DNA of 64,000 nucleotides from Anaerolineales bacterium. Its GTDB lineage: Bacteria; Chloroflexota; Anaerolineae; 4572-78; J111. Below are positions 9,401 through 17,404 of this stretch, one piece after another (the first letter of the stretch is position 1; each line of letters opens with the position of its first letter). The notes under the pieces were generated by a model. It saw only the letters and a list, made by a program, of their open reading frames with translations, did not search any database and was not told the DNA's origin. Position numbers and translations under genes: made by a program. The stretch covers positions 682,001 to 746,000 of the forward strand of contig JABTUW010000001.1 in NCBI GenBank assembly GCA_015075185.1, given 5' to 3'.

Positions 9401-10971
9401 TCGATGCCGGGTTTGATGCTTTTGTTGGCAACCCGCCATTTTTGGGTGGAACTCGGATTAGCACTACATTGGGCAATGACTATCTTCAAGTATTGCAAAC
9501 GGAATATCCTGATTTTCATAGCCGCGCAGATTTATGCTCGTTATTCTTTGTGAGAGCATTTTCCAAAATTAATCGGCATGGAAAACTCGGATTGATAGCA
9601 ACAAATACAATCTCTCAAGGTGACACACGCGAAGCAGGGCTAGAGGTAATAGCAAGAAGAGGAGGTAGTGTCTTTTCTGCGCGTTCTTCGATGTCTTGGC
9701 CAGGACAAGCCGCAGTTTTTGTAAGTGTAGTTCATATAACTAAAGAAGAGACTCAGAATAAAAGATTGCTTGATAATCGAATTGTAGACAGAATCACCAG
9801 CAGGCTTGATGAAATTTTAGTGACTGACAATCCAAAACAACTTCTACAAAATCAAGGGAAGTGCTTTTCTGGCTCTAAATTGGACGGAAATGGTTTTGTG
9901 ATTAAACCCGAAGAAGCTGAGTCGCTCCTCCAAAAAGACCAGAAAAATAAAGATGTTTTGTTCCCCTACTTAAATGGAGAGGACTTAAACTCTCGCCCAG
10001 ATCAATTCCCAACACGTTGGGTGGTTAACTTTTTTGACTGGGAATTATCTAAAGCGGAAAATTATCCAGACTGTCTTGAGATAGCGCGTGAACGAGTATA
10101 TCCAAGTAGACAAAAGCATAGTGAAAAACGCACAAGAGAACATTGGTGGCAATTCCAACGAGTTCGTCCAGAGCTTTATCAAACAATCGAACCGTTACAG
10201 CGAGTTCTAGCTGTAGCTCAAACCAGCCGAACATTGGCGTTTGCTTTTGTGCAAAAGGGAATTGTTTACTCGACAATGACTATCATCTTCGCTTTTGAAG
10301 AAAATTGGGCTTTGGCTCTACTGCAATCATCTGTTCATGAACTGTGGGTACGTCGCTATGCCTCGACTCTCAAACAAGACGTCCGTTATACACCGTCAGA
10401 TGTATTCCAAAACTTTCCCTTCCCCCAAAACTCAACCCCCGAACAGCGGGCCGCGCTGGAACAGGTCGGCGAGCAGTACCACGAGCACCGCCGCCAGGTG
10501 ATGCTGGCTCGCCAGGAAGGGCTGACCGCCACCTACAACCGCTTCCACGATCCCGCCTGCCAGGACAGCGACATCGCCGAACTGCGCCGGCTCCACGTCG
10601 AGATGGATCAGGCCGTGCTGGCCGCCTACGGCTGGAGCGACGTCACCCTGGATCACGCCTTTCGCGGCACGGGCAAAGAGGCGCGGTTTACCCTGTCGGA
10701 GGGGGTCAAGGAGGAGTTGCTGCGGCGCTTGCTGCTGCTGAATTTCGAGATCGCGGCAGAAGAAGAAAAAACCACAAAGAACACCAAGAGCGCCAAGGAA
10801 AAAGGGAAAGCCAAAAAAGAAAAAAACGAAAAAAATCTTAGTGACCTTCGTGTTCTTCGTGGTGAAGAAAAAATTGAACCACAAAGGGCACAAAGTAAAC
10901 GAAGGAAAGAGAATAAAAAGGAAGAAAATCTTAGTGACCTTCGTGTTCTTCGTGGTGAAGAAAAAAATTGA
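6454..10971 (+). CDS. Large N6-adenine DNA methyltransferase (DrmMI/type IIG-like) with in-frame repeats
   Basis: 1,505 residues; ATG at 6454 with AAGGA upstream. Methyltransferase motif I is MAMGSGAF (about 653-660) and motif IV is NPPF (about 993-996), the signature of an N6-adenine enzyme. The roughly 600-residue N-terminal region resembles that of Eco57I-class and DISARM DrmMI proteins; no certain nuclease motif is visible there. Downstream of NPPF (about 9415-10430) base composition becomes clearly AT-richer, matching the expected target recognition region. Palindromic repeats are translated in frame at 7077, 8183, 8261, 8519, 8615 and 10770, giving peptides such as NLSDLRVLRGEE. The last 60 or so residues and the stop codon derive from the repeat array, so the original C terminus has been replaced. 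It probably marks host DNA for the island and may also help restrict. Confidence 0.85.
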   Translation: MARTHVHDWLSLVSLSGLLVSEPVLATAFPHGPERVEPRLLRRFPREWERFRLNQGADPQERWLDFILHDLLGLGLDPAHRLTKGQTLPPQTIIELREISQHLRPARVLVDKQGVPLLLIGIVPLEQGLDRIETASGRWRASPFTKFDRLLRESGVPLGLLTNGLDWRLIYAAPGLTTATLTWAAQTWADERLTLDAFYTLLRAERFRTTKDTKGTKGKEGKEGGEVSLLNLIRESQNRQVDVADQLGEQVRAAVGLFVQALDAADRSSGGALLASLPLDQVYELSISLMMRLVFILYAEENGLLPHGEVLYDRGYGLTYLTGRLEQERRLDAESFGRAGDAWGQLLAAFRLIFAGCPHPDLSLRPYGGELFDPGRYGGLLEDARLQLSNATVYAILRKLTFARVRLGRDLLPQRVSYRSLDIEQIGYVYEGLLDHRLARAGAEPLLQLKTPKDGGEALVSLAELEALPPERRAAFLAGASRRDEAVIAGELAAVDEESQADLADEFGPELAARAAPYAGVILSGGVIPPDHLYVTTGQSRRAMGAHYTPQSLTAPIVETTLGPLVYERFEVVEEIEPQRTQREENKENLSDLRVLRGEEEIEPQRAQRTQREEDKENLSDLRVLRGLEKPAARWQGMGLKAPRDILNLKVCDMAMGSGAFLVQACRYLAERLVEAWDIRERDLNELNEPQRAQRTQREENKKEKENLSDLRVLRGEEEVEPQRAPREENKEEKENLSDLRVLGGSNIPARIQITPFGDASTARPQERLLPDNREERITLARRLVAERCLYGVDKNPLAVEMARLSLWLATLAKDRPFTFLNHALKCGDSLVGAGVDSLLRWPQDVRGTTMPLLQELLKQDLLRAAEARRRLQSFTVVEVEDAAAKARLHAEAEAALARLKLGGDLLTGARLAESDARRQKELLAELVERFIAAESEADLRPYPAAHRALDAAAKVRPFHWPFEFPEVFLPPEADPATPTALLDAGFDAFVGNPPFLGGTRISTTLGNDYLQVLQTEYPDFHSRADLCSLFFVRAFSKINRHGKLGLIATNTISQGDTREAGLEVIARRGGSVFSARSSMSWPGQAAVFVSVVHITKEETQNKRLLDNRIVDRITSRLDEILVTDNPKQLLQNQGKCFSGSKLDGNGFVIKPEEAESLLQKDQKNKDVLFPYLNGEDLNSRPDQFPTRWVVNFFDWELSKAENYPDCLEIARERVYPSRQKHSEKRTREHWWQFQRVRPELYQTIEPLQRVLAVAQTSRTLAFAFVQKGIVYSTMTIIFAFEENWALALLQSSVHELWVRRYASTLKQDVRYTPSDVFQNFPFPQNSTPEQRAALEQVGEQYHEHRRQVMLARQEGLTATYNRFHDPACQDSDIAELRRLHVEMDQAVLAAYGWSDVTLDHAFRGTGKEARFTLSEGVKEELLRRLLLLNFEIAAEEEKTTKNTKSAKEKGKAKKEKNEKNLSDLRVLRGEEKIEPQRAQSKRRKENKKEENLSDLRVLRGEEKN
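7077..7120. repeat. Partial palindromic repeat, copy C (left arm only)
   Basis: Only the left half of the family repeat is recognisable, starting AACCACGAAGGACACCAAGG. It is translated inside the methylase as a lysine/threonine-rich peptide (RTTKDTKGTKGKEGKEGGE). No right arm follows, so this looks like a decayed or half insertion. Confidence 0.7.
8183..8335. repeat. Tandem palindromic repeats, copies D and E
   Basis: Copy D is 8183-8247 and copy E is 8261-8335, separated by the linker GAAGAAGAGATTG. Start to start is 78 bases, a multiple of three, so both read in frame in the methylase as EPQR...NLSDLRVLRGEE. They sit about 170 bases before methyltransferase motif I, presumably in an interdomain linker. 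Confidence 0.9.
8519..8689. repeat. Tandem palindromic repeats, copies F and G
   Basis: Copy F is 8519-8601 and copy G is 8615-8689, with linker GAAGAAGAGGTTG. Start to start is 96 bases, again a multiple of three. Both are translated in the methylase between motif I and the next conserved block. Copy F carries an expanded A-rich centre compared with copy D. Confidence 0.9.
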
Positions 10972-11145
10972 ACCACAAAGGACACAAAGTAAATGAAGGG
11001 AAGAGAATAAAAAAGAAGAAAATCTTAGTGACCTTCGTGTTCTTCGTGGTGAAGAAAAAAATTGAACCACAAAGGGCACAAAGTAAACGAAGGGAAGAGA
11101 ATAAAAAAGAAGAAAATCTTAGTGACCTTCGTGTTCTTCGTGGTT
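10770..11145. repeat. Tandem array of four palindromic repeats, copies H-K
   Basis: Copies start at 10770, 10877, 10971 and 11065. The last two steps are exactly 94 bases, not a multiple of three, so the reading frame is lost and the methylase ends at 10971. Units are joined by a linker close to GAAGAAAAAAATTG. Copies I to K are nearly identical, which points to recent tandem amplification. The remaining array, from 10972, fills the gap before the next gene. Confidence 0.92.
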
Positions 11146-11198
11146 CAAAAACCTACACAAGTCATTGAGAGCTATGAGGGGAGGAGATAAAAGAGCGA

Positions 11199-12326
11199 AT
11201 GAACCGGTCAAAAATATTTCTGATCAGCAATGACAAAACATCGTTGACGCCCATGGAAGAAACCAGCTACGTCGTCGAAGATGATTTACAGGCTTTTCTG
11301 GCCCGCTATCCTGAGTTGCTGCCCGGCGACCAGATCAACCCCGAAGACCCGCGCCGCTGGCTGCTGGTGGCCCGCGAGATGAGCGTCCCGGATGCCGCCG
11401 ACGGCAGCGGCCGTTTCAGCCTGGATCACCTCTTTCTGGATCAGGACGGCATCCCCACCTTCGTCGAGTGCAAGCGGGCCAGCGATACCCGCGCTCGCCG
11501 GGAAGTGGTCGCCCAAATGCTGGATTACGCCGCCAACGGTGTCCAGTACTGGCCCATGGACCGGCTGCGCCAGGCAGCGACGGAAACTGCCGCCCGGGAA
11601 AAGCGCGATCTGAACGAGAAAATCCTCGATCTGTTGGGGCCGGACAAGGCCCAGGATGAGACGACCATCGAAACCTTCTGGCAGGAGGTCGAGAAAAATC
11701 TGCGGGCGGGCAAGGTGCGGCTGCTCTTCGTCACCGACGAAACGCCCAAAGAGCTGCGCCGCCTGGTCGAGTTTCTCAACGAGAAAATGAGCGATGTCGA
11801 AGTCCTGGCCGTTGAGATGAAGCAGTTCCTGGGTCAGGCCAGCCAAACCGTGTTAGTACCCCGGGTAATTGGCACAACGGAAGTTACCCGAGAAGCCAAA
11901 GGAGGTACGGTCGCCAGTAAAGGACGTATCAACCGCCAGGAATTTATGGCCAAATGTATCCCTAACGCTCGTCCCTTTTTTGAGTATGTGCTATCCCAGG
12001 CGGAACAACAGGGCTATACCATTTATTGGGGTACAGTGGGCTTTTCGATACGAGCCAAGTTGTCCTCATCGGGCCAGATGGTCAGCTTTGTCTATGGCTA
12101 TCCCTACGAGACCTCCGTCGAATTCGATTTCTACTTTGGCTACTTACCCATTACCGATGAAGCTGCCCATTCCCTTCGTCAGCAGTTATTGGCTTATAAC
12201 CTGTTTAAAGAGGCCGGTCAGAAAACTCTCAGAACCATGCTCAAAGAAGAGCAGGATTTAACCGTGGCCTATAAAGTTTATGATTTCATACTGGAGCAGG
12301 TTGATCAAATATTGCAGAGTCTCTAA
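11199..12326 (+). CDS. PD-(D/E)xK nuclease-like protein of the defence island
   Basis: 375 residues; ATG at 11199 with GGGGAGGAG about 12 bases upstream. A later ATG at 11253 is an alternative, because similarity-like sequence begins around METSYVVE. A PD-(D/E)xK core is visible: LDHLFLD (Asp76), then FVECKR (Glu90, Lys92), then RREVVAQMLDYAANG. This pattern is shared with NucS/DUF91-like nuclease domains. The C-terminal 150 residues form a separate domain I cannot name. The gene overlaps mcrC by one base (TAATG), which argues for co-translation and a role together with McrBC. Whether it cuts DNA or only binds it is unknown. Confidence 0.7.
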   Translation: MNRSKIFLISNDKTSLTPMEETSYVVEDDLQAFLARYPELLPGDQINPEDPRRWLLVAREMSVPDAADGSGRFSLDHLFLDQDGIPTFVECKRASDTRARREVVAQMLDYAANGVQYWPMDRLRQAATETAAREKRDLNEKILDLLGPDKAQDETTIETFWQEVEKNLRAGKVRLLFVTDETPKELRRLVEFLNEKMSDVEVLAVEMKQFLGQASQTVLVPRVIGTTEVTREAKGGTVASKGRINRQEFMAKCIPNARPFFEYVLSQAEQQGYTIYWGTVGFSIRAKLSSSGQMVSFVYGYPYETSVEFDFYFGYLPITDEAAHSLRQQLLAYNLFKEAGQKTLRTMLKEEQDLTVAYKVYDFILEQVDQILQSL

Positions 12327-13633
12327 TGGAAACCATCTCCCTCTTTGAACACCAAGCTCTATCTCTCGCCGGACCAGACTCGCCTCTGCGTGATTTTCAC
12401 GTGCGCCAACTGGACCGGCTCAACCGGCAGGCCCGTGTTGATTTGGTCAAATTGGGCTACAAGCAAATCCGTGCGACTTCCTATGTCGGGGTTATTCAGG
12501 TAGGCGGTCTCACCCTCCAAATCCTGCCCAAGGTTGATAGTTTAGGCCAGGATGACCGGCACAATCAAGCTAGTGTCAAAAGCGCCGTGACCAATCTGCT
12601 ATGGATGCTGTTTTACGCCGGAGAACTGCCCCTCCACGAACAGGATGTCGCGGCAATACGCACCCATCGGGGAGACTTGTTTGAAATTCTCGTGCGCATT
12701 TTTTGTGAGCGGCTAGGTGAGCAGTTAGAGCGGGGGCTGCATCGAACCTATGAGCACCGCGAAGAAATCCTGCCGGTGTTGAAAGGGCGCTGGCTGTTGG
12801 GCCGCCAATTGCGACAGCAGCCTCTGCTGCGCCATAAATTCGAGGTGGGGTACGATGAGTTTCTCCCCGATAACCCGCTTAACCGCATTTTGTGCTATAC
12901 GGTCAGCTTTTTACGAGCCCTGACGCGCCATCCCGAAAACCGCCAGCATCTCGACATGCTGCGCTTGTGGTTTGATGAAGTCACCCTGCTGCGCCGGATC
13001 ACTCCCAACGATCTTGATCGGGTCGTCTTTACTCGGCTGAACGCTGCTTACCAACCCGTTTTTAACCTGGCTCGCATGTTCCTCACCCAAGAGGCGCTTC
13101 AACTCCAGGCTGGAGCCACACCGACCTTTACCTTTCTCTTTGATATGAACCTGCTTTTTGAGCGTTTTGTGGCCGGTTTTCTGCGCCGGTATCACCATTT
13201 GACTCTACCCCCTGAATATCAGGATTGCACCATTGTCTTGCAGGGCCGGAGTGAGGCACGTTGGCTGGCTCGCACCCGGCCCGAACCTGACGGGGGCCGG
13301 CGGGTGTTTCGCCTCAAACCGGATATTTTGTTGCGCAAGCCGGATCGGCGGATTGCCCTGGTGGTAGATACCAAGTACAAAATTCATCCTACTGTTAACG
13401 AAGCCGATGCTTATCAAATGCACGTTTATGCTACCCGCTATGACTGCCCAGAGGTGCTGCTGCTCTACCCCGAAGGGCATATAAATCCGCAAAAGTTATA
13501 TACCGATCATCCGGTTCGACCAACCCCCACCTGTCTACGTACCCAAACTATCAGCCTGCGCTACAACCTGGGTAGTCCCACCCAACGTAACGACTTGGCC
13601 CAACAGTTAGCGCAGGTCCTTAAGGGAGAGTAA
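12326..13633 (+). CDS. mcrC: McrC-like nuclease subunit
   Basis: 435 residues, usual length for McrC. The N-terminal beta-rich part (YVGVIQVGGLTLQILPKV) is typical of the family. The C-terminal PD-(D/E)xK nuclease core is intact: LKPDILL (Asp333) and VVDTKYK (Asp348, Lys350). In known systems McrC is the endonuclease that joins a McrB GTPase hexamer and cuts DNA carrying modified cytosine. The start overlaps the stop of the upstream gene and mcrB begins two bases after its stop, so the three genes form one tight operon. Note the order McrC before McrB, the reverse of E. coli. Confidence 0.93.
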   Translation: METISLFEHQALSLAGPDSPLRDFHVRQLDRLNRQARVDLVKLGYKQIRATSYVGVIQVGGLTLQILPKVDSLGQDDRHNQASVKSAVTNLLWMLFYAGELPLHEQDVAAIRTHRGDLFEILVRIFCERLGEQLERGLHRTYEHREEILPVLKGRWLLGRQLRQQPLLRHKFEVGYDEFLPDNPLNRILCYTVSFLRALTRHPENRQHLDMLRLWFDEVTLLRRITPNDLDRVVFTRLNAAYQPVFNLARMFLTQEALQLQAGATPTFTFLFDMNLLFERFVAGFLRRYHHLTLPPEYQDCTIVLQGRSEARWLARTRPEPDGGRRVFRLKPDILLRKPDRRIALVVDTKYKIHPTVNEADAYQMHVYATRYDCPEVLLLYPEGHINPQKLYTDHPVRPTPTCLRTQTISLRYNLGSPTQRNDLAQQLAQVLKGE

Positions 13634-13635
13634 GA

Positions 13636-16086
13636 ATGCCTCAACATATCATCGCCAATATAACCTGGCAAGAAAATTACTGGACCGGTGCGCCCACTGC
13701 GGCTGATATGCAGCGGGCCGGGCACCGTTATGTCAGCGGAGGCCAGGTGGGTCACGAGTATTTGAACTTCAACCTGGAACGGGATGTTAAGGATGGCTAC
13801 AAAATTGGTTTCTTTCAGGCAACCCGCCAGCCAACCCGTTTTTCCAACGGAACAGGCTATGTCTTCTTCTACTCTGGCGGCTATATTGTCGGCATCTACG
13901 GCCAGGCCGAGATCGGTGCTTTTAAACGCACGGACCCGCCTCCCCACGACTCCAACAATCCCGGCAACGTCAGAGCACCGGTTGATAAAGTGGGCCGCTT
14001 TAAAGATATTCGCCTGCTCAAAGCCAACCCGCAGCGACATTTTGATGGTCGGGAACGGGTGGGCCAGATTGGCTTTATCTATATTGGAGATGAGACGGCC
14101 AAGGCTATTCTGGATGATGCAATTGCCCTGCATGAGGTTAGCTCACCCTACAGGGCCAAGTTAGAACAATTGCGAAGCCAGTTAGACACCAGCAAGTTGG
14201 GCCGGTCAATCTGGAAAATCGCACCGGGTGAGCAGGCCGACTTGTGGCCTCAATGCCAGGAGAAGAAATGTATTGCCATCGGCTGGTCGAAGATAGGAGA
14301 TTTTCGGCAGTATCAAAGCGAAAAAGATATAGCCACTGCTTTGGGTGTGGCAAACGATGATCGAAGCCAGAATGCAAAAACTATCTGGCGTTTTACCCGT
14401 GAAGTTGCTTCGGGCGATATTGTGGTAGCTAATCGAGGCCGCTCCAATGTTGTCGGTATTGGTTTGATTGTCAGTGATTATATTCCGCCGGAAGACCCCC
14501 GAAACCCAAATTTGTCTCGCCTTAACGCCCGCTTGGTTGATTGGAAAATTACGGAGGAAGTAGAACTGCCGTTTACTTTCGCCATTCCTACTGTGATGCC
14601 AATCAGCCGGGAGCAGTGGCAGCAAATTAAACAGGTTTACCTGAGCCAAAACCCAGCGTTGCAAAGAATATTTGATGAAATTGAAGGAAAATCCACGATG
14701 CTAACCAAAGATACACTTTTGGAAGAGGCTTTCACTACAACCCGTAATGTTATTCTGTATGGACCACCGGGCACGGGCAAAACTTATCGTGCTCGCCGCT
14801 TTGCTGCCGCCTGGACAAAGGGGCAAATTAGCCAGGTAAACATGCTTCCCCGCAATTATTGGTGTGTTGTAGCAAATCCCAGGGAATGGCACTGGGATAC
14901 CCTCTTTGGTCAAAAGCAAATTCAGGGATTTTATGAGGGGAATTTGGCGCGTAATTATGCCGAAATCAAACCGGGCGATCTGGTCTTTGGTTACCTGGCC
15001 AGACCGGACAAGCAGCTTTACTGCCTGGCCGAAGTCGTATCGCCGCCGGCTCAAAACCCTGATGGCTATGCGTTTTTCATCAAAGGCCTGAAAAAAATAG
15101 CTCAGCCGATCCCCTGGCAGGTGTTGCGTGACGACCCTGTTTTACAAAATTCTGAGCCAATGCGTATCCAGATGCGCGGTACCCTGTTGCGCTTTGAGCC
15201 CCATGAAGCCACCCACCTGCGCGAGCTTATTGAGGACAAAAATCCGGCTTTGGCCGACCTCTTTGAAAATTACTGGTCTGGAAAAAGTGCGGAGTATGTC
15301 CGTACCGTAACGTTTCACCAATCTTACGGTTATGAAGATTTTATTGAGGGCTTGCGGCCTATACCTGATCCGCAAGGGAACATTCGCTATGAGTGGCGCT
15401 CAGGTATCTTTAAGCAGGTCTGTGATGAAGCGGCGGCTGACCCGGATAATGATTTCATTCTGATCATTGACGAGATCAACCGGGGTAACATTGCCAAAAT
15501 CTTTGGCGAGCTAATCACCCTATTAGAGGATGATAAGCGGCTGGGACAGGCCAACGAAATGATGGTCATTTTGCCCGGATCTCAGCAGCGCTTCGGCATA
15601 CCAGATAATCTGTATGTGCTGGGAGCGATGAATACAGCAGATCGGAGCATCGCCTTACTGGATATTGCCCTAAGACGCCGCTTCACTTTTGTTGAAATTG
15701 AACCAGAAGCTGAATTGCTGAATGGAAAGGAAGTGGAAGGTATTCAATTGAACCGGCTGCTGGAGCGATTGAACACACGAATTGAAGTTCTCCTTGATCG
15801 TGATCATCGGTTAGGTCACAGCTACTTCATGGACGTCAAAACCAGTGATGATCTTTATCATGTCTGGTATAATAAGATTATACCGATGTTACAGGAGTAT
15901 TTTTACAACGATGGCGAGCGACTGCGAGCTGTGCTGGATGATTTTGTCGAGCTAACTAACTTACCTCAAAACCTCTTCGCCAACCCGCCCGAAAACTTTG
16001 ACCCAGAATTAACCAGTTATCAAGTCATGAACTTAACCGGCACACAGTTTATTGCCGCTCTGAAAAAAATTGCCGGACTTGTATAA
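13636..16086 (+). CDS. mcrB: McrB-like AAA+ GTPase with an internal EVE-like domain
   Basis: 816 residues. The AAA+ core carries Walker A GPPGTGKT (376-383), Walker B ILIIDEINRGN (Asp612, Glu613) and a sensor-like MNTADRS (Asn666). Between Walker A and the next conserved strand (VTFHQSYGYEDFIEG) lies an extra block of about 140 residues (roughly 406-545) that reads as an EVE domain: YWCVVANPREWHWD, then GDLVFGYL, then ending in LRELIEDKNPAL. The N-terminal 350 residues contain two further alpha/beta segments. The second (about 190-350, with GDIVVANRG) also resembles an EVE/PUA-like reader. EVE domains bind modified bases, so these parts probably recognise the target while the AAA+ ring drives McrC. 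The inserted position is unusual. Base composition is lower in GC than the methylase and helicase genes. Confidence 0.92.
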   Translation: MPQHIIANITWQENYWTGAPTAADMQRAGHRYVSGGQVGHEYLNFNLERDVKDGYKIGFFQATRQPTRFSNGTGYVFFYSGGYIVGIYGQAEIGAFKRTDPPPHDSNNPGNVRAPVDKVGRFKDIRLLKANPQRHFDGRERVGQIGFIYIGDETAKAILDDAIALHEVSSPYRAKLEQLRSQLDTSKLGRSIWKIAPGEQADLWPQCQEKKCIAIGWSKIGDFRQYQSEKDIATALGVANDDRSQNAKTIWRFTREVASGDIVVANRGRSNVVGIGLIVSDYIPPEDPRNPNLSRLNARLVDWKITEEVELPFTFAIPTVMPISREQWQQIKQVYLSQNPALQRIFDEIEGKSTMLTKDTLLEEAFTTTRNVILYGPPGTGKTYRARRFAAAWTKGQISQVNMLPRNYWCVVANPREWHWDTLFGQKQIQGFYEGNLARNYAEIKPGDLVFGYLARPDKQLYCLAEVVSPPAQNPDGYAFFIKGLKKIAQPIPWQVLRDDPVLQNSEPMRIQMRGTLLRFEPHEATHLRELIEDKNPALADLFENYWSGKSAEYVRTVTFHQSYGYEDFIEGLRPIPDPQGNIRYEWRSGIFKQVCDEAAADPDNDFILIIDEINRGNIAKIFGELITLLEDDKRLGQANEMMVILPGSQQRFGIPDNLYVLGAMNTADRSIALLDIALRRRFTFVEIEPEAELLNGKEVEGIQLNRLLERLNTRIEVLLDRDHRLGHSYFMDVKTSDDLYHVWYNKIIPMLQEYFYNDGERLRAVLDDFVELTNLPQNLFANPPENFDPELTSYQVMNLTGTQFIAALKKIAGLV

Positions 16087-16162
16087 ACGGTAGAGAAGAT
16101 TTCAAAAGATTAAGTATATTGCCGTTATTTTTCCTTCTCACACCTTCGTCTCGGAGGTTAGC

Positions 16163-17404
16163 ATGTCTCTCAACCCGGTTCAATTTGGCAAGACCGTCAT
16201 AGACCAGTTTGGCCGCTATCTGCGCACCACCTTCCCCATTGCCGACGAGCGCCTGGCCGGCCAGGTCGCCGATGTCCTGCGCCATCGCATTGCTGGGCGG
16301 CCGCTGCTGTATCGCGGCCCGTATATCTACCTCAACCGGCCCTTTGAACCGGGCCGCACCCTGGCCGAACTACGGGCCGAACCAAAATTGAACTTGCATC
16401 CCGCTCTGCCGGGCGTTTTTCCCTACGAGACGCTGCACAAGCATCAAGAGCTGGCCCTGCGGACCATCAACGAGGGACGGCATGCCCTTATCGCCACCGG
16501 CACCGGCTCCGGCAAAACCGAGAGCTTTTTGCTGCCCATTCTCAACTACTGCCTGCACCTGCGGGATGCCGGCGCGCCCGCCGGCGTGGTGGCGGTCATC
16601 GTCTATCCCATGAACGCCCTGGTCAACGACCAGTTGGAGCGGCTGCGCTTCATCCTGGCCGGGACGCGCCTCACCTTTGGCCGGTACACCGGCGAAACGC
16701 CCCGCGAAGCGGGTCAAATGGAGCAGCTTGACCAATCCCGTGATTATACCGAAGCCGAAAGAGCCGCCTATGCCAACGGCGCGGCCCATTTTGGCTCCGC
16801 CGGCCTGCCCCTGCCCTGGGAAGAGTGTTACGAGCGCCCGGCCATCGTGGCCCGCAAGCCCCGCCTGCTGCTGACCAACTACAGCCAGCTTGAATATTTA
16901 CTCCTGCGCGATCAGGATGTAACCCTCTTTCGCGGTGCGCCGCTGCGCTTCCTGGTCATGGACGAAGTCCATACCTACACCGGCGAACTCGGCTCCGAAG
17001 TCGCCTGCCTGATCCGCCGCCTGCGCCACGTCGCCGGAAAACAGCCCCACGAAGTCATCTGCATCGGCACCAGCGCCACCGTCAGCGAAACAGCGCCCCC
17101 CTCTCCCGCTGGGAGAGGGGCTGGGGGTGAGGGCCTCTTCACCACCCACCGTTTTGCCCACCGGCTCTTTGGCGTGCCCGAAGCCAGCCTGGACCTGATA
17201 GAGGAACACTACCGTGTTCCTCGCCCGCCGGATCACCTCTATACCCCCTGTTCCGGCCAACGCCCCGGCGCTGCTGGAGCGCGTGCTCGACGCCGCCTGG
17301 GCCGTCCAGCGCCGCGAAGAGCCAGGCCAGCTTCCCCCGGAACTGCTCCAGGCCGCCCAGGAATTGTGCGGTCTGATCCCCAGCCCCAACCCTTCCCCCT
17401 CTAA
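16163..17404 (+). CDS. DUF1998 helicase, N-terminal part (frame broken near 17246)
   Basis: First reading frame of a helicase split by one frameshift. ATG at 16163 follows GGAGG. Walker A is TGTGSGKT (residues 112-119) and the DEAH-type box is DEVH (267-270). A palindromic G/C-rich repeat at 17095-17133 is translated as SPAGRGAGGEG. Sequence after about residue 360 (17244) is out of frame and does not look like protein. One extra C in the run of five at 17244-17248 would give TPPVPANAP and join this frame to the one ending at 21614, giving about 1,817 residues. That size and content match Druantia DruE or a DrmA-DrmB fusion. Confidence 0.85.
   Translation: MSLNPVQFGKTVIDQFGRYLRTTFPIADERLAGQVADVLRHRIAGRPLLYRGPYIYLNRPFEPGRTLAELRAEPKLNLHPALPGVFPYETLHKHQELALRTINEGRHALIATGTGSGKTESFLLPILNYCLHLRDAGAPAGVVAVIVYPMNALVNDQLERLRFILAGTRLTFGRYTGETPREAGQMEQLDQSRDYTEAERAAYANGAAHFGSAGLPLPWEECYERPAIVARKPRLLLTNYSQLEYLLLRDQDVTLFRGAPLRFLVMDEVHTYTGELGSEVACLIRRLRHVAGKQPHEVICIGTSATVSETAPPSPAGRGAGGEGLFTTHRFAHRLFGVPEASLDLIEEHYRVPRPPDHLYTPCSGQRPGAAGARARRRLGRPAPRRARPASPGTAPGRPGIVRSDPQPQPFPL
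17095..17133. repeat. G/C-rich palindromic repeat inside the helicase gene
   Basis: CCCTCTCCC and GGGAGAGGG form a short hairpin followed by GCTGGGGGTGAGGG. It is translated in frame as SPAGRGAGGEG. This sequence type is a widespread dispersed repeat in many bacterial genomes and is unrelated to the AACCACAAAG family. Confidence 0.75.

Noticed and set aside
10770..11145. Possible CRISPR array
   Set aside because: Units of 94 bases are tandem palindromic repeats with near-identical short linkers, not short repeats with unique spacers, and no cas genes are present.
17244..17248. Programmed ribosomal frameshift in the helicase
   Set aside because: There is no slippery heptamer or downstream structure evident, and similar one-base losses occur in other genes, so error or mutation is simpler.
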